NCBI GenBank assembly: GCA_945860165.1 | Contig: CAMAPL010000004.1 | Location: 1-64,000, forward strand | Direction of reading: 5' to 3' | From: Rhizobium sp. Q54 | GTDB lineage: Bacteria; Pseudomonadota; Alphaproteobacteria; Micropepsales; Micropepsaceae | DNA length: 64,000 nucleotides | In this document: piece after piece, positions 9,484 through 18,949 of the stretch | How the letters are laid out: every line of letters starts with the position of its first letter | Position numbering within the stretch: position 1 is the first letter of the stretch | The notes under the pieces: generated by a model | The model's database searches: none | The model's input: only the letters and a program-made list of their open reading frames with translations | What the model was told of the DNA's origin: nothing | Position numbers and translations under genes: made by a program

Positions 9484-10098
9484 ATGTTTGCGCTTCCCAA
9501 TGCCCTGACCGTGCTGCGTATCGTGCTGGTGCCGCTCTTCGTTATCGCCTTCGCGATCCCGGGCGATGCGGCGCGGCTTATGGCCTTCGGCATTTTCGTG
9601 ATCGCCGGCGTCAGCGACTGGCTGGACGGCTTTGCCGCCCGCAAGCTCAAGGCCGGGTCGGATTTCGGCCGCATGCTGGACCCCATCGCCGACAAGGTGC
9701 TGGTGGCGGTGGCGCTGATGATGCTGGTGGCGGAAGGCCTTTTCACCCAGATCAAGCCCAACGGCATGCTGAGCCTGCTCAAGCTGGTGCCGGCCCTGAT
9801 CATCCTGTCGCGCGAGATACTTGTATCCGGCCTGCGCGAATTCTTGGCCGGCGCCCGCGTCAGCGTGCCGGTGACGGCGGTCGCCAAATTCAAGACCGCA
9901 GTGCAGATGGTAGCGATCGGCGCCATGATCCTCACGCCCCTGGCCGATATCTATCTGCCCGGTGCGCCGTCTCTGACCTATGCCTTCATCGCTTACGTCA
10001 TGCTGTGGGTGGCAGCGGCGCTGACCGTTTATACCGGCGTGATCTATTTCCGCAGCGGCATGGCGCATCTGCGCCCGGGCACGACCCCGGAGCGTTAA
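9484..10098 (+). CDS. pgsA: CDP-diacylglycerol-glycerol-3-phosphate 3-phosphatidyltransferase
   Basis: A 204-residue inner-membrane enzyme that makes phosphatidylglycerophosphate, the committed step to phosphatidylglycerol and cardiolipin. The CDP-alcohol phosphotransferase signature DG(x2)AR(x8)G(x3)D(x3)D is present as SDWLDGFAARK then GSDFGRMLDPIADKV (about 55-80). Four or five hydrophobic membrane segments follow the family pattern. It is the last gene of the plus-strand run from glnD and converges on ilvE, only 13 bases away. No obvious hairpin lies between them. Confidence 0.94.
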   Translation: MFALPNALTVLRIVLVPLFVIAFAIPGDAARLMAFGIFVIAGVSDWLDGFAARKLKAGSDFGRMLDPIADKVLVAVALMMLVAEGLFTQIKPNGMLSLLKLVPALIILSREILVSGLREFLAGARVSVPVTAVAKFKTAVQMVAIGAMILTPLADIYLPGAPSLTYAFIAYVMLWVAAALTVYTGVIYFRSGMAHLRPGTTPER

Positions 10099-10111
10099 GT
10101 ACCAAAAAAAT

Positions 10112-11005
10112 CTAGGCCGAGACCTTGGTCAGGCCGCGCACTTCATCCGAATACGCGTTCATCAGGCTTTCGGTCAGCGCGCCGGGCTTGAACGTATACG
10201 GCCCGATTTCCGACACCGGCGTCACTTCGGCTGCCGAACCGGTGAGAAAACATTCCGTAAATCCGCTCAACTCATCCGGCATGATGTGGCGCTCGATCAC
10301 CTTGATCCCGCGCGCCCTGGCGATGGCGATCACCGACTGGCGGGTGAGGCCGTTGAGAAAACAGTCCGGCGTCGGCGTGTGCAACTCGCCATCCTTCACA
10401 AAGAAGACATTGGCGCCGGTCGCTTCGGCGACATAGCCGCGATAGTCGTACATCAACGCATCGGCATAGCCCTTAGCTTCCGCCTCATGCTTGGAGATGG
10501 TGCAGATCATGTAGAGGCCCGCCGCCTTGGCATGGACCGGTTCGGTTTCCGCCGAAGGACGCTTCCAGCGCGAGATGTCCAGACGAATGCCTTTCAGCTT
10601 TTCCGCCGGGCTGAAATAAGACGGCCAGGGCCAGCAGGCGATGGCGACATGGATGGTGGTGGCTTGCGCCGACACTGCCATCATCTCGCTGCCGCGAAAC
10701 GCCACGGGGCGCAGGTAACCGTCAGTGATGCCCTGGGCGGCGGCGACATTGATGCAAGCCTGATTGATCTCGCCCTGGGTGAAGGGAATTTTCATCCCCA
10801 GGGTTTCGGCCGAGAAGAACAGCCGCGCGGTATGTTCCTTCAGCTTGTAGATCGTGCCGTTATAGATGCGCTGACCCTCGAACACACTCGAGCCGTAATG
10901 CAGCCCGTGCGTCAGCACGTGAGTCTTGGCGTCCTTCCAGGGCACCAGCTTGCCGTCATACCAAAGCGAGCCATCGCGCTGGTCAAAGGGGATCACGTCT
11001 GCCAT
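10112..11005 (-). CDS. ilvE: Branched-chain amino acid aminotransferase
   Basis: A 297-residue fold-type IV PLP enzyme that transaminates the 2-keto acids of valine, leucine and isoleucine with glutamate. The PLP lysine is Lys160 in PVHAKAAGLYM. The family segments THGLHYGSSVFEG, ALMYDYRGYVAEATGANVFF and FLTGSAAEVTPV are intact. It is monocistronic and divergent from the two-component genes, with about 170 bases between start codons. This adjacency of ilvE to an OmpR-type regulator recurs in alphaproteobacteria. Confidence 0.95.
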   Translation of the reverse strand: MADVIPFDQRDGSLWYDGKLVPWKDAKTHVLTHGLHYGSSVFEGQRIYNGTIYKLKEHTARLFFSAETLGMKIPFTQGEINQACINVAAAQGITDGYLRPVAFRGSEMMAVSAQATTIHVAIACWPWPSYFSPAEKLKGIRLDISRWKRPSAETEPVHAKAAGLYMICTISKHEAEAKGYADALMYDYRGYVAEATGANVFFVKDGELHTPTPDCFLNGLTRQSVIAIARARGIKVIERHIMPDELSGFTECFLTGSAAEVTPVSEIGPYTFKPGALTESLMNAYSDEVRGLTKVSA

Positions 11006-11173
11006 CGGTTCTGTTCCTGAAAAAGCCCGCAGCCCTTGTTGGATGACCAGGGGCGGGCTTGCCCCCTATCCGGTGAGGGCCTAGTTTTTCTGAATGTATT
11101 GCAGCATGGCCAACGCAAAAATCGCAAGGGTTCCCCTCGGCATGGCAGCCATGATTTTGCCCAAGAGTGCACA

Positions 11174-11869
11174 ATGAGCACCCCCGGCGACGAGCCACAT
11201 CTGCTGGTGGTGGATGATGACGAGCGGCTGCGCGCGCTGCTACAGCGCTATCTGTCGTCCAACGGCTATCGGGTGACCGCCGCGGCCGGTGCCGCCGTGG
11301 CTCGCGCCCTGATGAAAAGCATAGAATTCGACCTGCTGATCCTGGACGTGATGATGCCGGGGGAATCCGGCCTGGACCTGACCAAGAGCGTCCGTACCGA
11401 GTCCAGCATCCCGATCCTGATGCTGACGGCTCGCGGTGACCCGGCGGACCGCATCGCCGGCCTGGAACTCGGCGCCGACGACTACCTGCCCAAGCCCTTC
11501 GAGCCGCGCGAATTGCTGCTGCGGGTCAATTCTCTGCTGCGCCGCGCCGCGCCGCCGGAACCCCCGCCCGTCGGGCCGGTGCGGATGGGAACGGCGCTGT
11601 TCGACCCCGCCACCTCGCGGCTGACGCGGGCCAGCAAGCCGGTCAAGCTGACCTGCGCGGAGGCCGCCCTGTTGCAGCTTTTAGCCGTCAATGCCGGCCG
11701 GCCCTTCAGCCGGGGCGAGCTGTGCAAGCGGCTGAATGTGACCCTGGAACGCTCCATCGACGTGCAGGTGACTCGCCTGCGCCGCAAGATCGAGGAAGAC
11801 CAAAAGCTCCCGGTGCACCTGCAAACGGTCCGTGGGGTTGGGTACATGTTGGTTCCAGACCGTGCCTGA
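11174..11869 (+). CDS. OmpR-family two-component response regulator
   Basis: 231 residues from ATG 11174 (MSTPGDEPHLLVVDDDE). An open frame extends 46 codons upstream, but the extension is not receiver-like and starts inside the ilvE upstream region. The receiver domain (about 8-120) has the acidic pair DDD, phosphoacceptor Asp58 in LLILDVMMPG, the MLTARGD switch and the KPF lysine. The C-terminal winged-helix DNA-binding domain (about 130-228) ends QTVRGVGYMLV. The overlapping histidine kinase is its partner. The layout resembles PetR or OmpR of alphaproteobacteria; the target genes are unknown. Confidence 0.9.
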   Translation: MSTPGDEPHLLVVDDDERLRALLQRYLSSNGYRVTAAAGAAVARALMKSIEFDLLILDVMMPGESGLDLTKSVRTESSIPILMLTARGDPADRIAGLELGADDYLPKPFEPRELLLRVNSLLRRAAPPEPPPVGPVRMGTALFDPATSRLTRASKPVKLTCAEAALLQLLAVNAGRPFSRGELCKRLNVTLERSIDVQVTRLRRKIEEDQKLPVHLQTVRGVGYMLVPDRA

Positions 11870-13190
11870 CACCCCCACCTTCTCCGTCAAGCGCCTGCTA
11901 CCGCACGGACTGTTCAGCCGTGCGCTGATCATCATTATCGCGCCGATCGTACTGCTGCAGGCGATCATCGCCTATGGCTTTTTCGAACACGATCTCGACA
12001 GCACCACGCGCCGCCTGGCGCGCGATGTCGCCGCCGACATCGCCCTGCTGGTGGCGCTGGAGGACAATTACGCGGGAGACGAAAGACTGCGCCTGCGCGC
12101 CTTGTCGGCGCGGCAGCTGGAGTATGGCATCACTTTCACGCCGGGCGCGCGGATTGCGCCACCCAGCGAGCCGCCCATCAGCACCATCGACGTGGCGCTG
12201 GACGATATCCTGGACGAGCGCATCAGCGACAACCGCCACTTCTTCACCAAGCGCATCGGCAATGATTTCGAGATTCGTGCCGAAGTGCGTGACGGGGTGC
12301 TGGCGGTGCTGGTGCCGCGCGACCGCATCACCGTTTCCAAGCCCGACCTGTTCATCCTCTGGATGGTGGGATCGGCGCTGCTGCTGATCGGTGTGGCGAT
12401 CGTCTTCCTGCGTAACCAAGTGCGGCCCATCGAGCGGCTGGCGCGCGCCGCCGAAAATTTCGGCAAGGGCCGCGCCGTGCCGGATTTCAAACCCTATGGC
12501 GCCACCGAAGTGCGCCGCGCCGCCCAGGCTTTCATCACCATGCGCGAACGCATCGAGCGCCATGTCACCCAGCGCACCGAAATGCTGGCGGGCGTCAGCC
12601 ACGATCTAAAGACCCCGCTCACTCGGCTCAAGCTGGCGCTGGTGATGATGCCGGACGATGCCGATGTCCGGTCCATGCATGGCGACATCGCCGAGATGGA
12701 GCATATGCTGGACGAATATCTGGCCTTCGCGCGCGGCGAAGGTGGCGAAGACTCGGAAGTGACAGACTTGGGCGAACTCGTGCGCGATGCCGCGACCGCC
12801 GCCGCCAAGGCGCGGCAGCGCGGCGATGTCACCGTCACCGCGCCGGATCACATTCATGTCAGCGTCAAGCGCGCCGGGCTGCGCCGCTGCCTGACCAACC
12901 TGATCGACAATGCCCTCAAGCATGGCGCTCAGGTCGCGGTGAACCTCAAGCAGGGCGCGCGGCTGGTGGAAATCAGCGTGGAAGACAACGGCCCCGGCAT
13001 TCCCGAAACACGGCGTGAAGAAGCCTTCCGGCCATTTCACCGCCTGGATCAGGGACGAAATCTGCAAAGCGGTGGTTCGGGACTAGGTCTGGCCATCGCC
13101 CGCGATGTCGCCCGCGCCCATGGTGGCGATGTTCTTTTGGAAAACAGCGCACTGGGCGGATTGAAGGCGACTATCCGGTTGCCGGTCTAG
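11862..13190 (+). CDS. EnvZ-type sensor histidine kinase
   Basis: About 442 residues. I choose GTG 11862 (VPDTPTFSVKRLL), which overlaps the regulator stop by 8 bases; an ATG at 11832 would add ten residues. Layout: TM1 (about 18-42), a periplasmic sensor region of about 115 residues, TM2 (about 160-185), HAMP linker, dimerisation domain with H-box SHDLKTPLTRLKL (His near 247), and an ATPase domain with N-box NLIDNALKHG, G1 DNGPGIP and G2 GGSGLGLAIA. It phosphorylates the adjacent regulator. The signal is unknown. A palindromic repeat follows the stop codon. Confidence 0.92.
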   Translation: MPDTPTFSVKRLLPHGLFSRALIIIIAPIVLLQAIIAYGFFEHDLDSTTRRLARDVAADIALLVALEDNYAGDERLRLRALSARQLEYGITFTPGARIAPPSEPPISTIDVALDDILDERISDNRHFFTKRIGNDFEIRAEVRDGVLAVLVPRDRITVSKPDLFILWMVGSALLLIGVAIVFLRNQVRPIERLARAAENFGKGRAVPDFKPYGATEVRRAAQAFITMRERIERHVTQRTEMLAGVSHDLKTPLTRLKLALVMMPDDADVRSMHGDIAEMEHMLDEYLAFARGEGGEDSEVTDLGELVRDAATAAAKARQRGDVTVTAPDHIHVSVKRAGLRRCLTNLIDNALKHGAQVAVNLKQGARLVEISVEDNGPGIPETRREEAFRPFHRLDQGRNLQSGGSGLGLAIARDVARAHGGDVLLENSALGGLKATIRLPV

Positions 13191-13196
13191 CGATCC

Positions 13197-13330
13197 TGTC
13201 ATTCCCGGCGAGGATCGCGCGTCAGCGCGAGTTGAGGGAAGGGAGCCCAGCCGGATAGGTTATTCCCGGTCGTTCGACCTGGGTCCCCTTCCCTCACGCT
13301 CACTTTCGTTCGCGCTCGCCGGGGATGACA
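13197..13330. repeat. Dispersed palindromic repeat family A, copy 1
   Basis: Begins TGTCATTCCCGGCGAGG and ends CTCGCCGGGGATGACA, so the ends are inverted copies. Inside are a GGGAAGGGAG block and its complement CCCCTTCCCTC. The same ends and inner blocks recur at 25873-26002, and a short version at 56459-56525. All are intergenic. It resembles the REP/MITE-like palindromes common in alphaproteobacterial genomes. Confidence 0.75.
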
Positions 13331-13361
13331 AGCCAGCTAACCTCGGCTTGCATACCTTGGA

Positions 13362-14159
13362 TCAGCGAAGCTCTTCCGCCCGCTTGCGTGCCGCTTTCAC
13401 GGCACGCTTCATCAATGCAGTCAGCCCATCATCGGCCATCAGCACCGACAGCGCCGCCGCCGTGGTGCCGCCCGGACTGGTGACGGCTTCCCGCAAGGCG
13501 CCAGCCGGCGACTTGTCCGCCGCCAGAAGCGCGCCTGCGCCGGCCACGGTGGCGCGGGCGAATTTTTCTGCCTGGGCGCGCGGCAGCCCTTCCGCCACCC
13601 CTGCTTCGGTCAGCGCCTCGGCCATCAGGAACAGATAGGCAGGGCCGGAACCCGACACCGCCGTGACGCTGTCGATCAGCTCTTCCCGGCTTACCCATTC
13701 CGTCGCGCCCAGGGCCGACAACAGCGCGGCGGCGCGCTTTCTGTCCGCCGCTGTCGCGCCTTTGGCAGCAAAGAGTCCGGTGATGCCGGCGCCGATGGCG
13801 CCCGGCGTGTTGGGCATGGCGCGGATGATGCGCGCCTTCTTGCCCCAGGCTTTGGACATCGCCGCCACCGACGTGCCGGCGGCGATGGAAATCATCAGCG
13901 CCCCGCCCTGCGCGAACCCGGCCAGGGTGGAGGCTTCGCCTTTCAGCACCTGTGGCTTGACCGCCACCACGCAGACCGACGGCTTCGTCTTGACCGAAGA
14001 GGTCGCGGCAGTCAGCAAGATATTTTTCGCCTTGGCAAGCTTGCGTAACCCCGCCGACGGCTTGGGCTCGACAACGGTGATGGATTTGACGTCCTTGGCC
14101 AGCCAGCCCTTTAAAAGGGCGAAGCCCATTCTGCCCGCACCGACCAGAAGAACACTCAC
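13362..14159 (-). CDS. proC: Pyrroline-5-carboxylate reductase
   Basis: About 265 residues. It reduces pyrroline-5-carboxylate to proline with NAD(P)H. The Rossmann motif LLVGAGRMG lies at the N-terminus, followed by VVAVKPQVL, RAMPNTPGAIGAG and the C-terminal proC signature around SGSGPAYLFLMAEALTEAG and SPGGTTAAAL. I set the start at GTG 14159, which overlaps the upstream gene's stop as GTGA and places the Rossmann strand at once. The frame is open further upstream but that part is the YbjN-like gene read in another frame. Confidence 0.95.
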   Translation of the reverse strand: MSVLLVGAGRMGFALLKGWLAKDVKSITVVEPKPSAGLRKLAKAKNILLTAATSSVKTKPSVCVVAVKPQVLKGEASTLAGFAQGGALMISIAAGTSVAAMSKAWGKKARIIRAMPNTPGAIGAGITGLFAAKGATAADRKRAAALLSALGATEWVSREELIDSVTAVSGSGPAYLFLMAEALTEAGVAEGLPRAQAEKFARATVAGAGALLAADKSPAGALREAVTSPGGTTAAALSVLMADDGLTALMKRAVKAARKRAEELR

Positions 14160-14662
14160 GCTTGGCCGGCGCACTCCAGCACCGCCGATGCGATCGCATC
14201 TTCCGCCGTCTTGCCGCCCCACAGCACGAACTGGAAGGCGGGGTAGTAATGTTCGCAGGCTTCCAGCGCCAGGTTGAGCAGCGCTTCGCATTGCGAGGCG
14301 CTGGCTTCCGCATCCGGGAAGATCATGGCGTGACGGAAGATGATGGTGCCGTCCTGGGGCCAGAGGTCGAAATGACCGATCCACAGCTTGGCATTCACAT
14401 GCATCAGCAGGTCAGCGACATTCTGGCGGCGCACCCCTTCGCTGATGCGCATATCGAAGGCGCTGGACAGGTGCAGCGACTGCAGGTCTTCCCGCCAGGA
14501 GAAATTGAAATGGTGGTCGCTCCACTTGCCCGCCACCGACAGGTTCAGCTCGTCCCGGCCCGCCCGCTCGAAAGCCCAGCCGTTGGCCTCCACCGCCCGC
14601 TCTAGCAGGTCCAGCGGGTGCAAGGTCCCGACCGGCTCATCATCCAGGTGCATGATACTCAT
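14156..14662 (-). CDS. YbjN-domain protein
   Basis: About 168 residues from MSIMHLDDEPVGT; an open extension of 17 residues upstream is less likely. The sequence matches the YbjN family, type III-secretion-chaperone-like fold: an N-terminal LLERAVEANGW helix, then WSDHHFNFSWREDLQSLHL strands, a central NVADLLMHVNAKLWIGHFDLW and a C-terminal VLWGGKTAEDAI. E. coli YbjN is linked to stress and motility, but the molecular role is not established. It is coupled to proC by GTGA, an arrangement shared by other alphaproteobacteria. Confidence 0.8.
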   Translation of the reverse strand: MSIMHLDDEPVGTLHPLDLLERAVEANGWAFERAGRDELNLSVAGKWSDHHFNFSWREDLQSLHLSSAFDMRISEGVRRQNVADLLMHVNAKLWIGHFDLWPQDGTIIFRHAMIFPDAEASASQCEALLNLALEACEHYYPAFQFVLWGGKTAEDAIASAVLECAGQA

Positions 14663-14831
14663 AGGGCGCGCTCCAGCGACTAAACGAAGCAGTTGCGATC
14701 CAAACTGGCACAAGATTTAGAGAAAACAAGAGACTGGGACTCCCCATCCACGCTGCGGAAAAAGATTCCACAGCTTTGAATCGGCTCACAGTTTTGTGGT
14801 CACGGGGTCGGGGATGACACCACAACTCGCC

Positions 14832-15083
14832 CTAAGTGGTTGATTTGGATTCCAAAGCCGCGATCCGGGCGGCCAGCGCCTCATTCTCGGTGCGGGCCTT
14901 GGCGGCCATTGCCTTGACCGCTTCGAATTCCTCGCGAGGGACAAAATCCATGTCTGCTACCAGCCGCTCCAGTCGCTGGCGCATGAAGGTGTCGATCTCG
15001 GTGCGCACGCTCTGGGCCATGCCGGCGGCGTCGGTAAAAGCCTTCGCCACGCCGTCCAGAAAGGGATTGTCGGTCTGCGCCAT
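14832..15083 (-). CDS. ubiK: Ubiquinone biosynthesis accessory factor, BMFP family
   Basis: 83 residues, coiled-coil. It matches the UbiK/BMFP family (formerly DUF526): an N-terminal amphipathic helix NPFLDGVAKAFTDAAGMAQ that can bind membranes, then FMRQRLERLVADMDFVPREEFEAVKAMA and a C-terminal leucine-zipper-like coil ENEALAARIAALE. UbiK assists the Ubi enzyme complex in E. coli; BMFP proteins also fuse membranes in vitro. It is divergent from lgt, with about 77 bases between start codons. Confidence 0.85.
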   Translation of the reverse strand: MAQTDNPFLDGVAKAFTDAAGMAQSVRTEIDTFMRQRLERLVADMDFVPREEFEAVKAMAAKARTENEALAARIAALESKSTT

Positions 15084-15160
15084 GAGAGCCTCCGTTACCA
15101 GCGTCTATATGGCCGCCACCTTCACTTGACACAAGCGGCGAAGCATCGCGTTTTACTGCC

Positions 15161-16045
15161 ATGATCGAAGCCTTGGCCGTTCTTCCCTTCCCCAATATCG
15201 ATCCGGTCGCGCTGCAACTGGGGCCGCTGGCCATCCGCTGGTACGCCCTGGCCTATATCGCCGGCATCACGCTGGGCTGGTGGGGGATGGTGCGGGTCCT
15301 GCGCCGGAAGGCGCTTTGGGCCGCCCCCCCTTTCAACGCCCGCCCCCCCGCCACCGAGGACCAGATCAGCGATCTGGCGGTGTGGATCATCTTCGGCGTC
15401 ATTCTGGGCGGCAGGCTGGGCTGGGTGCTGATCTATGGCACCGTGTTGTGCGGCGTCACCCCCGATTACGCCGCCTTCTGCGACGGCCTGCCGATGGGCT
15501 TCCTCACCGATCCAGTGCGCATCATCGCCGCCTGGGAAGGCGGCATGTCCTTCCATGGCGGCCTTCTGGGCGCGGTGATCGCGGTCTGGCTGTTCAGCCG
15601 GCGCAACAAGCTAAACATGCTGTCCATCGCGGACCTGACCTGCGCCTTCGCGCCCATCGCCATCTTCATTGTGCGCATCGCCAACTTCATCAATGACGAA
15701 TTGTGGGGACGGGTCACCAATGTGCCCTGGGCGATAGTCTTCCCGCGCGGCGGGCCGCTGCCGCGCCATCCCAGCCAGCTGTACGAAGCTGCGCTGGAAG
15801 GCGCAGTGCTGCTGGTGATCCTGCAGATCGCACTTCGTGTGTTCCGCACCCATCGCAAACCCGGCCTGATCTCGGCGTTGTTCCTGCTGGGTTACGGCAC
15901 CTTCCGCTTCATCTGCGAATTCTTCCGCGAACCCGACACCCAGTTCATCGGCCACGTCAGCATTGGCATGGCGCTGTCCATCCCGATCTGGCTGGGCGCA
16001 GGCGTTCTGTTCTGGATAGCCCTGAAAAGGCCGCAGCGTCCATGA
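15161..16045 (+). CDS. lgt: Prolipoprotein diacylglyceryl transferase
   Basis: A 294-residue inner-membrane enzyme that moves diacylglycerol from phosphatidylglycerol to the lipobox cysteine of prolipoproteins. About seven membrane segments are visible. The signature region is AWEGGMSFHGGLLG followed by RIANFINDELWGRVT, and further on PRHPSQLYEA, GTFRFICEFFREPD, all with the conserved His, Arg, Asn and Glu residues. Length is standard. Its stop overlaps the next gene's ATG (ATGA). Confidence 0.96.
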   Translation: MIEALAVLPFPNIDPVALQLGPLAIRWYALAYIAGITLGWWGMVRVLRRKALWAAPPFNARPPATEDQISDLAVWIIFGVILGGRLGWVLIYGTVLCGVTPDYAAFCDGLPMGFLTDPVRIIAAWEGGMSFHGGLLGAVIAVWLFSRRNKLNMLSIADLTCAFAPIAIFIVRIANFINDELWGRVTNVPWAIVFPRGGPLPRHPSQLYEAALEGAVLLVILQIALRVFRTHRKPGLISALFLLGYGTFRFICEFFREPDTQFIGHVSIGMALSIPIWLGAGVLFWIALKRPQRP

Positions 16046-17124
16046 GTCTCAAAGCGCGCATCGCCGCCCTGATAGAGGCACAGGGCCCGATGTCGGTGGC
16101 GCACTTCATGACCATCGCGCTGCTCGATCCAAAAGACGGCTATTACGCCACCCGCGATCCGTTCGGCGCTGGCGGCGATTTCGTCACCGCCCCGGAAGTC
16201 AGCCAGATGTTCGGCGAGATGCTGGGGCTGTGGGTGCTGCAGGCCTGGGCCGACCAGGGCTGTCCGAAAAATCCCCGGCTGGTGGAATTGGGTCCGGGGC
16301 GCGGCACCCTGATGGTGGACATGCTGCGCGCCGCGTCCGTCGAGCCCGACTTCATCGCCGATCTCGATGTCGTGCTGGTCGAGGCCAGCCCGGTGCTGCA
16401 GGCCCTGCAGGCGGAAAAATTGCGCGGCTGCGGCGCGGACGTCTCCTGGCAGGCGCAGTTCGACAACAGCCTGTCCGACCGGCCTTTGTTTTTGGTCGCC
16501 AATGAATTCTTCGATGCGCTGCCGGTCCGCCAGTATGTCCGCACCCCGCGCGGCTGGAACGAGCGCATGGTGACCACGCTGGACGGCGAACTGAATTTCA
16601 CGCTGGCGCCGGTGCCGGTGCCACTTCCCGCAATTCCGGCCAGCCGCGAAGCCGCGCCCGAAGGGGGCGTCTATGAACACTCGCCCGCCGCCCTGGCGCT
16701 GGCCGAAGACATTGCCGGCATCATCGCAGCGCGTGGCGGTGCCGCGCTGATCATTGACTATGGCTATGACGCGATCACCGGGTTCGCCGAAACCCTGCAG
16801 GCCGTGGGCGGGCACCGCTTTGTCGATGCGCTGGACACGCCAGGCGAGGACGATCTCTCCGCCCATGTGGATTTCGTGGCGCTGGCGCAGGCCGGGCGGC
16901 GCGGCGGCGCCTGCGTGTCCGGCCCGGTGACCCAGGGCGCGTTTCTGGCCACCATCGGGCTTGTTGAGCGGGCCGAACAATTGATGAAGTCGCATCCCGA
17001 AAGCGCCAAGGATATTTTGTCTGCCACCGAGCGGCTGATCGGCGCGCCGCAGATGGGCACACTGTTCAAGGCGCTGGCCTTCACGCCGCCCAGCGTCACC
17101 GATGTCGCTGGCTTTGCGGCATGA
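16042..17124 (+). CDS. SAM-dependent methyltransferase, MidA/NDUFAF7 family
   Basis: 360 residues from ATG 16042. The SAM-binding motif LVELGPGRGTLM lies near residue 78, preceded by the N-terminal GGDFVTAPEVSQMFGE that marks the MidA/NDUFAF7 group. VANEFFDALPVRQY and IIDYGY follow in order. The mitochondrial member dimethylates an arginine of complex I subunit NDUFS2 and is needed for complex I assembly; the bacterial role is inferred to be similar. It overlaps lgt and pgeF by ATGA on both sides, so the three genes form a coupled unit. Confidence 0.88.
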   Translation: MSLKARIAALIEAQGPMSVAHFMTIALLDPKDGYYATRDPFGAGGDFVTAPEVSQMFGEMLGLWVLQAWADQGCPKNPRLVELGPGRGTLMVDMLRAASVEPDFIADLDVVLVEASPVLQALQAEKLRGCGADVSWQAQFDNSLSDRPLFLVANEFFDALPVRQYVRTPRGWNERMVTTLDGELNFTLAPVPVPLPAIPASREAAPEGGVYEHSPAALALAEDIAGIIAARGGAALIIDYGYDAITGFAETLQAVGGHRFVDALDTPGEDDLSAHVDFVALAQAGRRGGACVSGPVTQGAFLATIGLVERAEQLMKSHPESAKDILSATERLIGAPQMGTLFKALAFTPPSVTDVAGFAA

Positions 17125-17894
17125 AACGCCTTCAGGCCGCCAGCCTGGCGGCGCCGGGAATTGCGCATGGTTTTTTCGGGCGTGACGGCGGGGTTTCCAC
17201 CGGCCTTTATGCCTCGCTGAATTGCGGGCAGGGTTCGCACGACGATGCGGCATCGATCTTTGAAAATCGCCACCTTGTCGCCGCCGCACTAGCGCCAGGC
17301 GTGGATCTGATCAGCCTATCGCAGATTCACAGTCCTATCGTGCATGCCCTGACGGATGCGCCCGCCCAGCGGCTGGAAGGCGATGCCATGGTCACCGCCA
17401 CCCCAAACCTGGCGCTGGGAATCCTCACCGCCGACTGCGCCCCGGTGCTGCTGGCCGATGCGCAAGCGCGGGTGATCGGCGCGGCCCATGCCGGCTGGAA
17501 GGGCGCCCTTGGAATAGAGGGGCGCGGCGTGCTGGAAGCGGCGCTGGAGGCGATGGAAAAACTGGGCGCCAGCCGCACACGGATCGCCGCCGCCATCGGC
17601 CCCTGCATCAGCCAGGCGAACTATGAAGTCGGCTGGGAGTTTCGCGACCGTTTCCTGGAAGGGGGGCTGCGTAACCGCAAATTCTTCACCCCATCGTACA
17701 AGGAAGGCCATTACCGTTTCGACCTGGAAGGCTTTGCCGCCCTGCGCCTGAGTGCCGCCGGATTAACCTCGGTGGAAAAATTGGGCATCTGTACTTACCC
17801 GCCGCAAAACGACTTTTTCAGCTTTCGCCGCACCACCCATGCCGGCCAGCCCGATTATGGCCGCCAGATCTCGGCGATCCTGCTGGCGCCCTGA
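17121..17894 (+). CDS. pgeF: Peptidoglycan editing factor PgeF (YfiH/DUF152 family)
   Basis: 257 residues. The family was long annotated as polyphenol oxidase; in E. coli PgeF removes wrongly added L-serine from UDP-MurNAc precursors. The metal-site residues are in SLSQIHSP, TADCAPVLL (Cys) and GAAHAGWKG (His). The N-terminal HGFFGRDGGVS and C-terminal TYPPQNDFFSFRR also match. It overlaps the MidA-like gene by ATGA. It ends 95 bases before prs. Confidence 0.9.
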   Translation: MKRLQAASLAAPGIAHGFFGRDGGVSTGLYASLNCGQGSHDDAASIFENRHLVAAALAPGVDLISLSQIHSPIVHALTDAPAQRLEGDAMVTATPNLALGILTADCAPVLLADAQARVIGAAHAGWKGALGIEGRGVLEAALEAMEKLGASRTRIAAAIGPCISQANYEVGWEFRDRFLEGGLRNRKFFTPSYKEGHYRFDLEGFAALRLSAAGLTSVEKLGICTYPPQNDFFSFRRTTHAGQPDYGRQISAILLAP

Positions 17895-17989
17895 AAAACC
17901 GCGACAAATAAACAACATGCCACGGTTGCGACTCTGCGGGCCAGCCGCTACAAGCCCGTCATCAAACTTTCATGGGGTCAGGGCGCGCA

Positions 17990-18949
17990 ATGACGGATCT
18001 GAACGGATCGCGGGGCATGCGTCTCATTGCCGGCAATTCCAACCGTCCCCTGGTAGACGCGATCAGCGCCTATCTCGGCCTCACCCCCGTCAAGGCCGAT
18101 GTTCGCCGCTTCTCCGACGACGAAATTTTCGTCGAAGTGCAAGAAAATGTCCGCGGCGAGGACATGTTCGTAATGCAATCCACCAGCGCGCCCGCCAATG
18201 ACAATCTGATGGAACTTCTCATCATGATTGACGCGCTGCGCCGCGCCAGCGCCCGGCGCATCACCGCCGTGATCCCCTATTTCGGCTACGCACGGCAGGA
18301 CCGCAAGATCGGCCCGCGCACGCCCATCTCCGCCAAGCTGGTGGCCAACATGATCACCGAGGCCGGCGCCAACCGGGTGCTGACCGTGGATCTTCATGCC
18401 GGCCAGATTCAGGGCTTTTTCGACATTCCCACCGACAACCTGTTCGCCCAGCCGGTGATCGTGCGCGACATTCTGGAACATCTGAAAGGCAAGGCGCCGA
18501 TGGTGGTGTCGCCCGATGTCGGGGGCGTGGTGCGCGCCCGCGCCCTGGCGCGGCGGCTGAACACCGATCTGGCTATTGTCGACAAGCGCCGCAAAAAAGC
18601 CGGCCAGTCGGAAGTGATGAACATCATCGGCGATGTCGAAGGCCAGTCCTGCATCCTGATCGACGACATAGTCGATTCCGGCGGCACGCTATGCAACGCC
18701 GCCGAGGCGCTGCTCGCCAATGGCGCCACCGAGGTCTATGCCTACACCACCCATGGCGTGTTGTCGGGCACGGCGGTGGAGCGCATCAAGGCCTCCAAGC
18801 TCAAATCCATGGTGGTCACCGATTCCATTGCGGCGACCGACGCCATGAAATCCTGCGCCAATATCCGCACCATCTCCATCGCGCCCCTGCTGGGTGAAGC
18901 GATGCGGCGCATCAACAACGAAGCCTCCGTCTCCAGTCTGTTCGATTGA
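17990..18949 (+). CDS. prs: Ribose-phosphate pyrophosphokinase (PRPP synthase)
   Basis: About 319 residues. It makes PRPP from ribose 5-phosphate and ATP for nucleotides, histidine and tryptophan. The family begins at [11 protein letters not shown], so ATG 18017 is the minimal start. ATG 17990 (MTDLNGSRG) and 17972 are alternatives, and I take 17990. Visible motifs are [17 protein letters not shown], the regulatory [10 protein letters not shown] loop, and the PRPP loop [12 protein letters not shown]. Its stop overlaps the following GST start by one base. Confidence 0.95.
   Translation: MTDLNGSRGMRLIAGNSNRPLVDAISAYLGLTPVKADVRRFSDDEIFVEVQENVRGEDMFVMQSTSAPANDNLMELLIMIDALRRASARRITAVIPYFGYARQDRKIGPRTPISAKLVANMITEAGANRVLTVDLHAGQIQGFFDIPTDNLFAQPVIVRDILEHLKGKAPMVVSPDVGGVVRARALARRLNTDLAIVDKRRKKAGQSEVMNIIGDVEGQSCILIDDIVDSGGTLCNAAEALLANGATEVYAYTTHGVLSGTAVERIKASKLKSMVVTDSIAATDAMKSCANIRTISIAPLLGEAMRRINNEASVSSLFD

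Noticed and set aside
11036-11173. 46-codon upstream extension of the response regulator
   Set aside because: Not receiver-like; the conserved domain begins right after ATG 11174.
15892-17289. 465-codon open frame on the minus strand
   Set aside because: Antisense to lgt, the MidA-like gene and pgeF, all of which have clear family motifs.
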